Under the pieces are notes generated by a model. It made no database searches. It had not been told where the DNA came from and saw only the letters and a program-made list of their open reading frames with translations. Made by a program: the position numbers and the translations under genes. Of a stretch of DNA of 64,000 nucleotides, positions 1-9,119 are shown piece by piece. The DNA is from Marinobacter zhejiangensis (lineage in GTDB: Bacteria > Pseudomonadota > Gammaproteobacteria > Pseudomonadales > Oleiphilaceae): the NCBI RefSeq assembly GCF_900114775.1, contig NZ_FOUE01000001.1, positions 372,001 through 436,000 on the forward strand, read 5' to 3'. The stretch's first letter is position 1; the number at the start of each line of letters is the position of its first letter.

Positions 1-1985
1 CTGTTTCCAGCCGTCAGCGCGTAGACGATTTTATCGGTTTCCCTCTCATAACTGCTGTTAAACGTCAGCGAATTCCCCTGGTAGTCAGATTCTCCATCGA
101 CCGATATGGAGCAACGTGGATCAAACTCCCGGGGTAATTCAACCGTCAACCGACCGTCCTCGAACAACCGGGCAACAACCTCATCCATACTCATCGGGGG
201 AGCGCTCCTATCGAGACGCGACTGCCCGATCCAATGACGCTCACCGACAACAGCCCCGCCCGCCAAGGCTCGTGACGCATTGGGAACGATAAAGGTGTGC
301 GAGACCTGCAAATACGGATAGGAAAATACCTTCAATGCGTCAATCGGTTGATCGGCCCAAAGCTCAACAACCAGGTCGCCATAGCGCTGCTGAACCGGCA
401 CCGCTATCAGCTGGTCCTGCACAAACTCAGCAAAACCTTCCACACTCCTGCGTTCTCCGGGGACATATTCCGCTGCGAACCGCTCCAGCAAGTCATGACT
501 GATACGAACATTGAACCTGTCTAACGGCTCACCATTGGCACCCGTAGGCATTAATAGGACCCGACCCAGTGGGTCAGAAGGCAGGAATCCCTCACTCTGG
601 CGCAGCTTCAAGAGAACTCGGTTGGCAGACCACTCCTCGACGACAACGTCGAGGTCCGTTTCCTCTACCCTTACGATTGGGGTATCCGGCTTGAGTGAAA
701 CCGTGACCAGATTCCCTGGCACGGCCAGCGTCACATCCAGTTCGAATGCCTGGATATCGGCGGCCAGCTCCGGAGTCATCGCAGAAAGTACAAAGGGAAC
801 CCGAACCACAGGGTATGGACGAGTGCTACCAGCCAAAAGGGCAAAGTCAAAATCCGGATTAACCTGCAGTGTACTGACCTCAGAAGCACCAGGGCCAGAT
901 TTAGCCCTGACCGCATCTACGGTGTAATCAACATACCTGTCTGCCGATGATCGCACGTCCGCATTCAAGCCCCGTGCGCCGGCGTCATTCCGTTCGTCAA
1001 ACCATAACAGGGAGCGATCGAACTGCTCGACCAGATCGTCGATTGCAAACTGCTCTGGTGGCGGCAGGACCCCCCGTGCACGATCACTGGTCATATCGAT
1101 GGGCATGGGCGCCATTGCCAGTTTTAGACGATGGAGAAAGTCGTCGGTCACGGCCAGATTGAGGGCCGGACGCAGCCCACTCTGCTGCAGTGCGACCCTG
1201 CTGGTCATTGGGACTGTCTCGCCCTTGGACTCTACCAGCATCGTGAGACGGGCTTGTGCACGGCGTGGCCAACCGGTGCCAATTTCCAGCTCCAGATAGC
1301 CCTGGCTGCCGTCACCGGCAGTACCCGGCACACCGGTGAATTCGAGGATGACAGATTCTTCCAGCACCTGAGTAACTCGGTACTCCAAGGCAGGAAAAAC
1401 AGCACCGCCGAAACGGGTTTCCTCAGAGATCCAGGTGGCCCCGACGTCCAATGCCTGCTCAGGCAGCTGTGGTTTAAAAACCGCAAACAGACTCATTCCA
1501 CGCTGGAACTCTTCCAGCAACCACTCCGGCTCCCGCCTCGATTCCCTTAACTGCTGCCAGGCGGGCTCATCCACCATGGAAAAGCCCACGACCTCCCCGC
1601 CAGGGGACACCTGCTCAACCGTACCAGTCATGAGCGCCCGCGCCAGAGCCTCAACCGCGGCTAACTCGCCATCGGTGCGCTCCGAATCAAAGACCAACCT
1701 TTGCCGCACTTCCAGTCGGCTGGCCATGCTTGAGGTGGTTAGCGTAACCCCCTCAGGCCCGGTGCCAGAAACCTCCGCTTGCAGCTGCATGGTCAGCAAG
1801 GCTGGAATACGAGTTGGGCGACCGAAAAGGTTCGTTGTCTCCAACTCACTGTGCCGCTGAATCGTATATAAACGTTGATCTCCCAGGCTGGGCTCAACCT
1901 GCAGCGGCTTCTGGGCACAGCCTGTAAGGCCGACGAGAACAGCAATAAGCCAAACCACGCTAGCGAAATGATAGCGGTTCATCAT
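1..1985 (-). CDS. large lipoprotein of unknown function (3' end outside window)
   Basis: An open frame of 661 codons runs leftward off the window edge without a stop, so the C-terminus is missing. The start is ATG at 1985, preceded by GGAGGG at 5-base spacing. A second ATG follows directly. The N-terminus is a lipoprotein signal: basic residues, a hydrophobic stretch (VVWLIAVLVG) and the lipobox LTGC, so the mature protein should be lipidated and sit in the envelope. The rest alternates polar and hydrophobic residues in a pattern typical of beta-rich domains, with segments such as DVGATW and EYRVTQV in the first half. I do not recognise the family. The downstream (left) neighbours are not visible. 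A TATAAT box lies about 40 bases upstream of the start. The coding assignment is secure; no function is claimed. Confidence 0.8.
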   Translation of the reverse strand, partial: MMNRYHFASVVWLIAVLVGLTGCAQKPLQVEPSLGDQRLYTIQRHSELETTNLFGRPTRIPALLTMQLQAEVSGTGPEGVTLTTSSMASRLEVRQRLVFDSERTDGELAAVEALARALMTGTVEQVSPGGEVVGFSMVDEPAWQQLRESRREPEWLLEEFQRGMSLFAVFKPQLPEQALDVGATWISEETRFGGAVFPALEYRVTQVLEESVILEFTGVPGTAGDGSQGYLELEIGTGWPRRAQARLTMLVESKGETVPMTSRVALQQSGLRPALNLAVTDDFLHRLKLAMAPMPIDMTSDRARGVLPPPEQFAIDDLVEQFDRSLLWFDERNDAGARGLNADVRSSADRYVDYTVDAVRAKSGPGASEVSTLQVNPDFDFALLAGSTRPYPVVRVPFVLSAMTPELAADIQAFELDVTLAVPGNLVTVSLKPDTPIVRVEETDLDVVVEEWSANRVLLKLRQSEGFLPSDPLGRVLLMPTGANGEPLDRFNVRISHDLLERFAAEYVPGERRSVEGFAEFVQDQLIAVPVQQRYGDLVVELWADQPIDALKVFSYPYLQVSHTFIVPNASRALAGGAVVGERHWIGQSRLDRSAPPMSMDEVVARLFEDGRLTVELPREFDPRCSISVDGESDYQGNSLTFNSSYERETDKIVYALTAGN

Positions 1986-2024
1986 TATGTCCCTCCATGG
2001 ACATGTATTTTAAAAAGCGCGCCC

Positions 2025-2053
2025 ATTATAGGGAGCCCAGCCTTTACTTCAGC
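2025..2053 (-). promoter_or_regulatory. candidate sigma70 promoter of the lipoprotein gene
   Basis: Read leftward, a perfect TATAAT lies at 2030-2025, with CTGAAG (3 of 6 to TTGACA) about 16 bases upstream. It is about 40 bases before the ATG at 1985. The -35 match is weak, so only the -10 box is convincing. Confidence 0.4.
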
Positions 2054-2184
2054 GTACACAGTCTCGTTTTCACTGGTTGAGTGACTGGTTTCGGAAATCA
2101 GGTGGCTATGGTTTCAAACCGGTTGACCCCACCCACTTGTGGGCCATCATGGAAACGACGGTCCTATATTCCTGGAGGCACACC

Positions 2185-2436
2185 ATGTATCTGTCTGTAC
2201 AACTCAGCTACTACCCGCTAACCGACGACTACAAGCCACCGATCAAGGAGGTGATTGCCCATTTGCAGGCGTCTGGTCTGGAGGTCTACCCGAACCGGAT
2301 GAGTACCCAGGTGTTCGGCGAGTTTGATGAGGTCATGCGGGTGCTTTCGGACACCCTGAAGTGGTCTTTCGAGCGTTATGGCAAGGCGGTGTTCGTGGCG
2401 AACTTTCTGGAAGGGGATCGCCGCCCCAGAAGCTGA
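2185..2436 (+). CDS. YkoF-like thiamine-binding family protein
   Basis: This 83-residue protein starts MYLSVQLSYYPL and matches the single-domain YkoF/MTH1187-type thiamine-binding fold: a ferredoxin-like beta-alpha-beta unit, a central segment GLEVYPNRMSTQVFGEF, and a helix followed by a final strand. Such proteins bind hydroxymethylpyrimidine or thiamine and are thought to act as cytoplasmic carriers or sensors; the exact ligand here is inferred from the family. The open frame extends upstream to 2077. ATG at 2185 is preferred because GGAGG sits 7 bases before it and the upstream residues do not look like the family. No thiamine transport gene or TPP riboswitch is visible nearby. It is divergent from the lipoprotein gene to the left. 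Confidence 0.7.
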   Translation: MYLSVQLSYYPLTDDYKPPIKEVIAHLQASGLEVYPNRMSTQVFGEFDEVMRVLSDTLKWSFERYGKAVFVANFLEGDRRPRS

Positions 2437-2470
2437 AGGGCGGCACCAGCCAGAGGACGGTAGAGCGATG

Positions 2471-2746
2471 TCAGTCCTTGGGCAACGCCTGCTGAGTCAC
2501 CTTGGCCGCAGCGCCTGCAAGCTGGGCAGCGGTACCGTAGCACAGGCGGGAAATGCCATGGTGCAGCGCCCTGACCGGCTCACTCACTGGCCGGGTGACC
2601 GGTATCCGGGCCAGGACATTAAAGGTTTCATCGGCAATGGACAGGTGAACCCGTTGCACCTTGATAGCACCTTCAGCCACCCCATGAGTCACCAGGTGAC
2701 CCACACCCAGCCACCAGTCTTGCGCTGTCTGTGTCTTTTCAGTCAT
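2471..2746 (-). CDS. small lipase-associated helical protein
   Basis: This 91-residue protein starts at ATG 2746. The start codon overlaps the TGA of the upstream esterase gene as ATGA, so translation is probably coupled. An ATG 9 bases further upstream is less likely. Segments such as PVSEPVRALHHGISRLCYGTAAQLAG resemble the short region (VEAMHxTI, then GLVYRSVRGVTRLVG) that I recall preceding the catalytic domain in larger PGAP1-like bacterial lipases. Here it would be a separate polypeptide encoded after the catalytic gene. That homology is from memory of motifs and not tested. A role as partner or lid-like subunit of the esterase is inferred from coupling alone. Confidence 0.6.
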   Translation of the reverse strand: MTEKTQTAQDWWLGVGHLVTHGVAEGAIKVQRVHLSIADETFNVLARIPVTRPVSEPVRALHHGISRLCYGTAAQLAGAAAKVTQQALPKD

Positions 2747-3669
2747 GCCAACCACTCCACCAGTTGTTCGGCAACGGCCCCATGATGGGCCAGCCGGAGA
2801 TGATCCACACCTTCAAACGTTGCGGAGGCGGTCAAAGCCCAACCACCCTCGCTTTCTCTACCCTGGGCGTCGCCCCGAGCGCTGGCTTCATGGACCAGGG
2901 CATCGCCAAACAGGGCGTTGATCGGATTGCGCTGGCGTGCCAGCAAGCCACACACCACATAATGACGGACGTCCGGCACCAAACCCGCCAGCTCCCCTTC
3001 CCCAGCCAGAATGTCCCCCCGAGTCAGGTTGCGGATGCCATCACTGCGCAGGTCAATCACCTCACCGGCAACCCGCAGGTAATCTCTTGGCAGCGCATTC
3101 AATATCCGCGCACCAGCCTGCGCGCCCTTGGCCAGCCAGGAGCCGTCGTGGGGAGAACCTATGTAGACACAGTCCTGCAACGACGATACCCATTGGTGCT
3201 TCTCCAACACACCATAGTGGCAGGCACTGCGGATCACCAGCCCACCCATACTGTGACCAACCAGGATCAGTCGCTCCACCGGCACCGGCCAGTTGCCCAG
3301 CAACCGCTCCATCCGGCCTGCCAAGGCCTGGCCATTGCAATAGATGGGGCGTCCAGTGTTGTAGCGAAGGCACAGGGTTGACGCGCCATCTGCCAGGGCA
3401 TCGGCCACTTCAGTGCCGTAGTTGGCATCCGGCTGTCCGGTGAACTGCCAAACCGACTCCAGCTCCATTAGCCCATGGACCAGCACAATGACGGTCGAGT
3501 GGGGTTTGGTGACGGCCACCGCAGGGTGCGCCTCCGGTACCGACAGCCCCTGACTCAGGAAGGTCATCGGCACCGCCAAGGGGTTGCCCTGATTTTCCAG
3601 CCAGTCGCCGATAAAACCGCTAACAATGGCCGAGGTATGTTGTTGCCAGCTCAAGGGAGACTCCTGCAC
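2743..3669 (-). CDS. alpha/beta-hydrolase esterase/lipase (PGAP1-like)
   Basis: This 308-residue alpha/beta hydrolase has VLVHG at about 62-66, the nucleophile elbow GHSMGG with Ser140, a probable acid Asp256 in FGDALVHE, and a C-terminal His290 in GVDHL. The triad is therefore complete. The N-terminal segment SGFIGDWLENQGNPLAVPM resembles the cap seen in PGAP1-type esterases. It likely hydrolyses esters or acyl lipids in the cytoplasm or at the inner membrane; no signal peptide is seen. The longest frame begins with GTG at 3669, which lacks a ribosome site. A TTG at 3654 has AGGAG 6 bases upstream and may be the true start. The gene is followed by the coupled 91-residue ORF. Confidence 0.85.
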   Translation of the reverse strand: MQESPLSWQQHTSAIVSGFIGDWLENQGNPLAVPMTFLSQGLSVPEAHPAVAVTKPHSTVIVLVHGLMELESVWQFTGQPDANYGTEVADALADGASTLCLRYNTGRPIYCNGQALAGRMERLLGNWPVPVERLILVGHSMGGLVIRSACHYGVLEKHQWVSSLQDCVYIGSPHDGSWLAKGAQAGARILNALPRDYLRVAGEVIDLRSDGIRNLTRGDILAGEGELAGLVPDVRHYVVCGLLARQRNPINALFGDALVHEASARGDAQGRESEGGWALTASATFEGVDHLRLAHHGAVAEQLVEWLA

Positions 3670-3775
3670 AGCAATTGAGGCAGAAGTCAGTGTAACCGGA
3701 GCGGGGCTAGATCGATTGGCCTAACGCCAACTACCGAGCGGCAGAACAATCAATGATGCCTCGGGAATGTCCCGG

Positions 3776-6700
3776 TCAGGTCGGTTGACCCAACCGTTCC
3801 CGCAGGTCGTCAACCACCCGTAGCACACGGCTCATCTCGTTATGGGTCTTGAGATCGAGCCCCAGCTTGCCTTCCATGGTTTCCACCAGCGGCATCAGCG
3901 ACTGCTCAAAGATATCCGCAAACGCCTGCAAGGCTTCGCCAAGACCGGCAGGACTGGCCACATTGACGGTCACCGAAGGCTCAAGGCGGATGTCCTTGAA
4001 ACCATCGCGGAACGACGTTGCCAGCTCACCCATCAGCGCCAGGGAGTCGGCGTGTGACGACGATTCAGAATGCTCGTCCGGCCCTGTTGATACCTCCGGC
4101 ATCAACGCCTGGAGCCGAGTCAATGCCTCAACAATCAGGCCCAGCTGGCGTACGACTTTGATGCCGGTTTCTTCATCCCCACCGGCCTGCTGGCGACGGC
4201 GGAATTCGTCACAGATGGACTGCCAGCGCTGGCCTTCGTCCTCGCTGAGGGTGCCCCGCATCTGCTTAAGCTTGAGCAGGTTTTCCTCGGCACCGTGGGT
4301 CAGCAGCTGGGCTTCACCCAGGTAGTGGTCATCGATCAGGGCATCAAGCTCGGCATCGGTCATCACCGGCGACAGCTTCTCCGCCAGCTTGTTCATGTTG
4401 CGGTAACTGCCCTGAAGTTTGAAAGGCGGCTCGGTGCGATAGGCCTCGGCCTGCGCGCTGGAAGCAATGTAGGCCTGGTTGACCTTGAGTACGACCTCGC
4501 GGACCCGGAACATTTTCCGCAACAGTTCAACGATCTCTTCCCGCTCGGCGCCACTGTAGTCGTGATCAAACTCCGAGCTGGCCACGTCGCGGCCAGCGGC
4601 AATGTCGGCAAAGCGGTAGAAATCATCCATGCCCCGGGTGGCGAGGGGGGCCAGGACGGCATTGGAACTGAGACTGTTCTCAACATAGGACAGCTCAAAC
4701 ACCGACTCCATCCCGCTGAGCACGTCCCCCAGGTTGTAAATGTCGGCACGGTTGGCCAGCATATCCGGCACCTTGAAGACATCACCGCTCTCGGTATAGG
4801 GGTTACCGGCCATCACCACGCAGAAACGTTTGCCACGCATGTCGTAGGTCTTGGTGCGCCCTCGCCAAACCCCTTCAATGCGGCGGCTGCCGTCACACAG
4901 GGAGATGAACTTCTGCAGGAACTCCGGGTGGGTGTGCTGGATATCATCGAGGTACAGCATCACGTTGTTGCCCATTTCCAGCGCCAGGTTGAGCTTGATC
5001 AGCTCGGCCTCGGCGGTGGAATGGGGAGCCTTCTCCGGATCCAGCGAAGCGACATCGTGGCCCAGGCTCGGGCAGTTGATCTTCATGAAGATTAGACCCA
5101 GGCGGCTGGCGACATACTCCATCAGCGTCGTCTTACCGTAGCCCGGCGGCGAGATCATCATCAGCAGGCCCATCAGGTCGGTGCGGCGGTTTTCACCCAC
5201 CGTGCCCATCTGCTTGGCCAGGTTGTCACCAATCAGTGGCAGGTAGCTTTCGCTGATCAGCTTGTTGCGAACGAAGGACGACAGCGGCTTCGGCCGGAAC
5301 TCCTCCAGACGCAGGCGATCTCGCCATGTCGCCAGAACCTGCTGGCGAACTTCCTGGAGCCGGGCCCAGGCCGGGATGACCTGCTCCTGGTGATAGCGCA
5401 GGCGCTGATTGAATTCATCAAGCTGCAGCCGGAACGCCCGCTCCTCGATACGTGGGTGCTGGCCCAGCAGGCCCTCCACGGTAAACGCCAATTCAACATT
5501 GCGGGGATGAGTGGTGATGCGTTCACCGGCATTAAGGATGGCAATGGCCTCCGGCAGGTAGTGACGATCCTGCTCCCGTCCGGCCTTGCTGGCCCAGGCT
5601 TCCAGCCAATGGCCGGTAATCCGCCAGCGGGCACCAGGCTGGTCACTGACCACCACCAACGCTTCCTCGTACTGGCTATAGTGGCCCTCACGCTTCATCT
5701 CGGCGACAAAGCCCTCCACCAACGCCGAGGCATACTGGGTGGTTTCAAAACCGCCGTGCTCTTCCGCCAATTGCAGCACCAGGTAATCGGCCGCATTACG
5801 CACCGTGCTGTCGCCCCCCGGCAGCTGGTGTTCACTGACGAAGGCCTGAAGCGCCGGCTCAATCTCCGCCGTCAGCGCGCTCAGCAATTCCCGTGAATGC
5901 ATCATCCGGCTGAGGATGCCGGCCGACAGGCAACGGGAACGCAAGGTCCGGGCCTTGGACTCGTCCTGGGCGTGGCGGGCCCAGAACAGCATGGCCAAAG
6001 CCCTGGCCTGGGGGCTGAAACGCAGCAGTCCGGCACTCTGGGTGGCCGGCCACAGGGTACCGACAATCAGCGCCGCATCGTGGTCGTGAATGCCTTTTTC
6101 GTACCCTTCCCGATAGCGGGGGGAAGCGAAACGACGGATGTAATCGATCAGCTCGTCCCGGTCCGCGACGTTAACCGGGGTGCTTCCAGCCTTGGCCAGT
6201 TCATCCATCACCAGGTAAGCCAGATATTCACCGCGATACACCTGGTCCGACTCGGACGGCTGGCTGAGCTCCCAATAGGATCGCAGGGCCTCCAGTTCGG
6301 GCTCCTCGATGGCTTCGTAGAACTGGGTTCCGGTCAGGTGCAGCATGACTTTGCCGTCCCGGGGTACCAGCGTCAGGTCCACTTCCTGGTGATTGACCGA
6401 AAAGCGGTGACGAGGCCCCAGGCGAATCACCTGGCCACCATCCTCGTAAATATCGGCACGGTCACGGACACTGCGCAAGGCGGCATCCCGCTGGGAACGC
6501 AGGCGACCTTCACAGTCGTCCGCCTCCATGTTAGCACCCAGCTCCCGCAGCTCCTCGGCCATACTGCGGACCTTGGCCACCATGGCATCGGAGGCAAAGA
6601 AGGCGTGCAGCTCCTCCTGGCTTTCGAAGCGCTCGGTGCGCCGATTAACGTTCTTGAGAATGCGGTTGGCGGCGTCGGTCAGGGTGTTGATCCTGCGCTG

Positions 6701-9019
6701 GCGCTGGTCCTGCAGCTGCTGGCGGCGCGCCTCTATGCTCTCGTGGGCGGTCTCGCGCTGCTCCAGGATAGCGGTCAGGAACTCGTCGTACTCGCCGAAC
6801 TGGCTCTCCAGTTCCTGCAGCTGATCCAGCATCCGGGTCATCAGCCCGTCGCAGGCGCCAGGCTCCGTCAGCGCACCCACGCCGTTGGCAAGGCTCTGCT
6901 CAAACAGGCGCATACGGGCGGCAAACTGGGCCTTGGCTTCTTCGCTGCCGCGGGCCTTCAGGCGAATCTCCGCTTCCGAGCGCTGCTGGTTGATGGTGGC
7001 GTAGATACCGGAAATGTTCTCGGTGATCTGGGTTTCCAGGCTGGCGTTATCGCCAGACAACGACGCCAGCATGCCCTGAATCATATCCAGGCCAGCCGTC
7101 AGTTCCCGATACTCATCCACGCACTTGGCCAACGCTTCGCGGTTGTCGGCCTCTTCGCAGCGTGTGGCCAGTTGCGCCAGGGTCTGACGATAGCCGTCCA
7201 GGGCCGCGGGGGTGGCCAGGAATTTGAACGTACGGTCACTGAGCCGGGCCTCAGCCTGGTCCAGCTCCGCTTCCAGCTCACCAATCTGGGCTTCATCGAT
7301 GTAGCGGCGATCCCTCAGGGTCCGTACCCGGCCGCGGTGATCCCGCAGCTTTTTCAGGTGGGCCACGAAAACGTCGGGCGTTTTCCAGCTGTCGGGCTTG
7401 AGGTCCCGCAGCAGGGTCGCCTGCTGCCGGGCGGTATCCTGCACCGCCGTCGCCGTCTGGGCACGGATACTCTGGACCTTTTCATACTCATCCAGCATCA
7501 GCTCGGCGGTCTTACGCACCTCCGACAGGCGCTCGGTCAGGGCACAGTCGGGCACTTCCTCACCGCCGACCTCACCAATCCAGTAGAACTGGTCCAGTAC
7601 CCGGTCGGTGGTGCGGATCAGTGTGGTGAAATGCTGCTCGGACACTTCGGCCCGCTCGACCAGCGCCACAATGGTGTTGAGCTCGGCAATACCCCGCACC
7701 AATTCCGGGTTGCCGATCCGGCCGAGCAGCGAGTCGTTCCTGACACTGTCACGGGCGTGGAAGCTCTCCGACATAAACGGGGTATTCCACACCTGCAGCG
7801 GATGAACCAGCGTCGGCTCCCGATCAGCGTTGAAGATGGCCAGGTGGCCATTCTCGAACAGCGCGAAACCATGCCCCACCATGGGGGTGTCTGCCTGCTT
7901 GCGGATCAGGTTGTAGCGGTACAGCACCACCTCACCACCGGCTTCGCCATAGAACACAAATAGCACGTCCTCGCCGTTGGGCGAACGGATCATGCGCTTG
8001 AAGCGAAGGTCCGTATCCGGCACCTCGAAGGTTTTCAGTTCTCCGCTGGTGAGGTAATAACCAGAGGGGAAAATCAGGCCGTGGTTTTCCGGCAGCGTCA
8101 CTACCGAGCCGCCCAGGGCATCAATACGCTCCACCTGACGGGTGCTTCGGTTGTAGAGGTAATAGCGCCAATGATCCTCGCCATAGGGCAGGATGCGAAC
8201 CAGGATCACATCCTTGAGGTCAGCGTACTCAAAGGTGGCATCGTCCAGGGACTGGGAATCCGACGTCACCGGGTCGGAGTAGATACCCTCGCCGGTGTTG
8301 GTGTTGTTCTCAATCTTGAAGGTGATGTCGCCACGGAGGTTGTCGATAAACAGAGTATCGGCAATGTTCAGGTGCGGCGCCCGCCCCTGCACCTGGGCGT
8401 CCCGTCCAGCGGAGCGCCACTCAAAACTGAAGCGGTCTGGGAACACCAGATCACGCTCACCGCGATTGTCGATGTAGCGACTGACTGTACCAGCGGCCGT
8501 CAGCTCCCAACGAAACACCCGCTGATCACTAAGCTTCTCGCCAATACGGAAGGCCATCAGCAACATGCCATTGAGCACCACCAGCTGAGCCAGGGTGGCA
8601 TGGCTGTAGTACTGCTGGAGTTCACGGAAATCGGTGCGGAAACGCTCATCCGCCAGGAAACTGTCTGCGACCGATGCCTCCCCGACCTCGAAGCCCTCCT
8701 CAGAGTCCTTGAGGTGGTAAAGGCTGAAGACATCCTCAATGGCCAGAGCCTTACGCAAGCCCAACTGCAGGTTGAAGCCAAACAGCAGCTGGTTACCAAT
8801 GCGCACGACGTCACGGGCGATGGCATTGTTTTCGGTTCGTACCCGACCTCGTCCCAACACGCCCATGCCGGCGCCGCCGAAGACCTCGGAGCGGGCGCTG
8901 TTCAGGGTATCGACATCCGCGCGGAGCTGCTGCCCCTGATCTTTCAGGCGACGCTGGATGGTTTCAAAGGCAGTGCCTTCCTTGACGATGCTTTCGAGTT
9001 GACTGCGGTCCTTCGACAT
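3776..9019 (-). CDS. DUF3686 coiled-coil AAA ATPase (annotated in family as DNA repair ATPase)
   Basis: This giant protein is about 1,747 residues. The N-terminal half carries the DUF3686-type region (FGFNLQLGL, VFSLYHL) followed by long charged coiled-coil stretches from about 480 to 850. A single AAA module lies near the C-terminus: Walker A PPGYGKTT at about 1290, Walker B MLYLDDIQ at about 1351, and a sensor-like VVMAGNPYTESGD. Family members are called DNA repair ATPases in databases, but function is poorly established. Association with flotillin-like genes suggests a membrane-linked remodelling ATPase. ATG at 9019 is chosen over 9028 because AGGA lies 8 bases upstream of 9019. It follows yqiK by about 100 bases in the same direction and probably forms an operon with yqiJ-yqiK. 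Confidence 0.85.
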   Translation of the reverse strand: MSKDRSQLESIVKEGTAFETIQRRLKDQGQQLRADVDTLNSARSEVFGGAGMGVLGRGRVRTENNAIARDVVRIGNQLLFGFNLQLGLRKALAIEDVFSLYHLKDSEEGFEVGEASVADSFLADERFRTDFRELQQYYSHATLAQLVVLNGMLLMAFRIGEKLSDQRVFRWELTAAGTVSRYIDNRGERDLVFPDRFSFEWRSAGRDAQVQGRAPHLNIADTLFIDNLRGDITFKIENNTNTGEGIYSDPVTSDSQSLDDATFEYADLKDVILVRILPYGEDHWRYYLYNRSTRQVERIDALGGSVVTLPENHGLIFPSGYYLTSGELKTFEVPDTDLRFKRMIRSPNGEDVLFVFYGEAGGEVVLYRYNLIRKQADTPMVGHGFALFENGHLAIFNADREPTLVHPLQVWNTPFMSESFHARDSVRNDSLLGRIGNPELVRGIAELNTIVALVERAEVSEQHFTTLIRTTDRVLDQFYWIGEVGGEEVPDCALTERLSEVRKTAELMLDEYEKVQSIRAQTATAVQDTARQQATLLRDLKPDSWKTPDVFVAHLKKLRDHRGRVRTLRDRRYIDEAQIGELEAELDQAEARLSDRTFKFLATPAALDGYRQTLAQLATRCEEADNREALAKCVDEYRELTAGLDMIQGMLASLSGDNASLETQITENISGIYATINQQRSEAEIRLKARGSEEAKAQFAARMRLFEQSLANGVGALTEPGACDGLMTRMLDQLQELESQFGEYDEFLTAILEQRETAHESIEARRQQLQDQRQRRINTLTDAANRILKNVNRRTERFESQEELHAFFASDAMVAKVRSMAEELRELGANMEADDCEGRLRSQRDAALRSVRDRADIYEDGGQVIRLGPRHRFSVNHQEVDLTLVPRDGKVMLHLTGTQFYEAIEEPELEALRSYWELSQPSESDQVYRGEYLAYLVMDELAKAGSTPVNVADRDELIDYIRRFASPRYREGYEKGIHDHDAALIVGTLWPATQSAGLLRFSPQARALAMLFWARHAQDESKARTLRSRCLSAGILSRMMHSRELLSALTAEIEPALQAFVSEHQLPGGDSTVRNAADYLVLQLAEEHGGFETTQYASALVEGFVAEMKREGHYSQYEEALVVVSDQPGARWRITGHWLEAWASKAGREQDRHYLPEAIAILNAGERITTHPRNVELAFTVEGLLGQHPRIEERAFRLQLDEFNQRLRYHQEQVIPAWARLQEVRQQVLATWRDRLRLEEFRPKPLSSFVRNKLISESYLPLIGDNLAKQMGTVGENRRTDLMGLLMMISPPGYGKTTLMEYVASRLGLIFMKINCPSLGHDVASLDPEKAPHSTAEAELIKLNLALEMGNNVMLYLDDIQHTHPEFLQKFISLCDGSRRIEGVWRGRTKTYDMRGKRFCVVMAGNPYTESGDVFKVPDMLANRADIYNLGDVLSGMESVFELSYVENSLSSNAVLAPLATRGMDDFYRFADIAAGRDVASSEFDHDYSGAEREEIVELLRKMFRVREVVLKVNQAYIASSAQAEAYRTEPPFKLQGSYRNMNKLAEKLSPVMTDAELDALIDDHYLGEAQLLTHGAEENLLKLKQMRGTLSEDEGQRWQSICDEFRRRQQAGGDEETGIKVVRQLGLIVEALTRLQALMPEVSTGPDEHSESSSHADSLALMGELATSFRDGFKDIRLEPSVTVNVASPAGLGEALQAFADIFEQSLMPLVETMEGKLGLDLKTHNEMSRVLRVVDDLRERLGQPT

Positions 9020-9075
9020 GGGGTTCATCCTGGCAACAAATCACGAAAATAACGGGAGGGGCATTCAGCTATACC

Positions 9076-9107
9076 GGAACCGGCGACGGGCAGTCGCCAC
9101 CGGTTCC
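9076..9107 (-). other. intercistronic hairpin between yqiK and the AAA gene
   Basis: Inverted arms GGAACCGG/CCGGTTCC at 9076-9083 and 9100-9107 extend through CGAC/GTCG with a 3-base bulge and a GGGCA loop. No T-tract follows in the leftward direction, so it is unlikely to be a strong terminator. It may reduce expression of, or protect transcripts around, the downstream ATPase gene. Confidence 0.5.
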
Positions 9108-9119
9108 CGGCATGGGTCA

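Noticed and set aside
5897-7963. 688-residue rightward ORF opposite the AAA gene
   Set aside because: It is antisense to a well-supported coding frame, has low-complexity Gln/Gly/Leu composition typical of a shadow frame, and no ribosome site.
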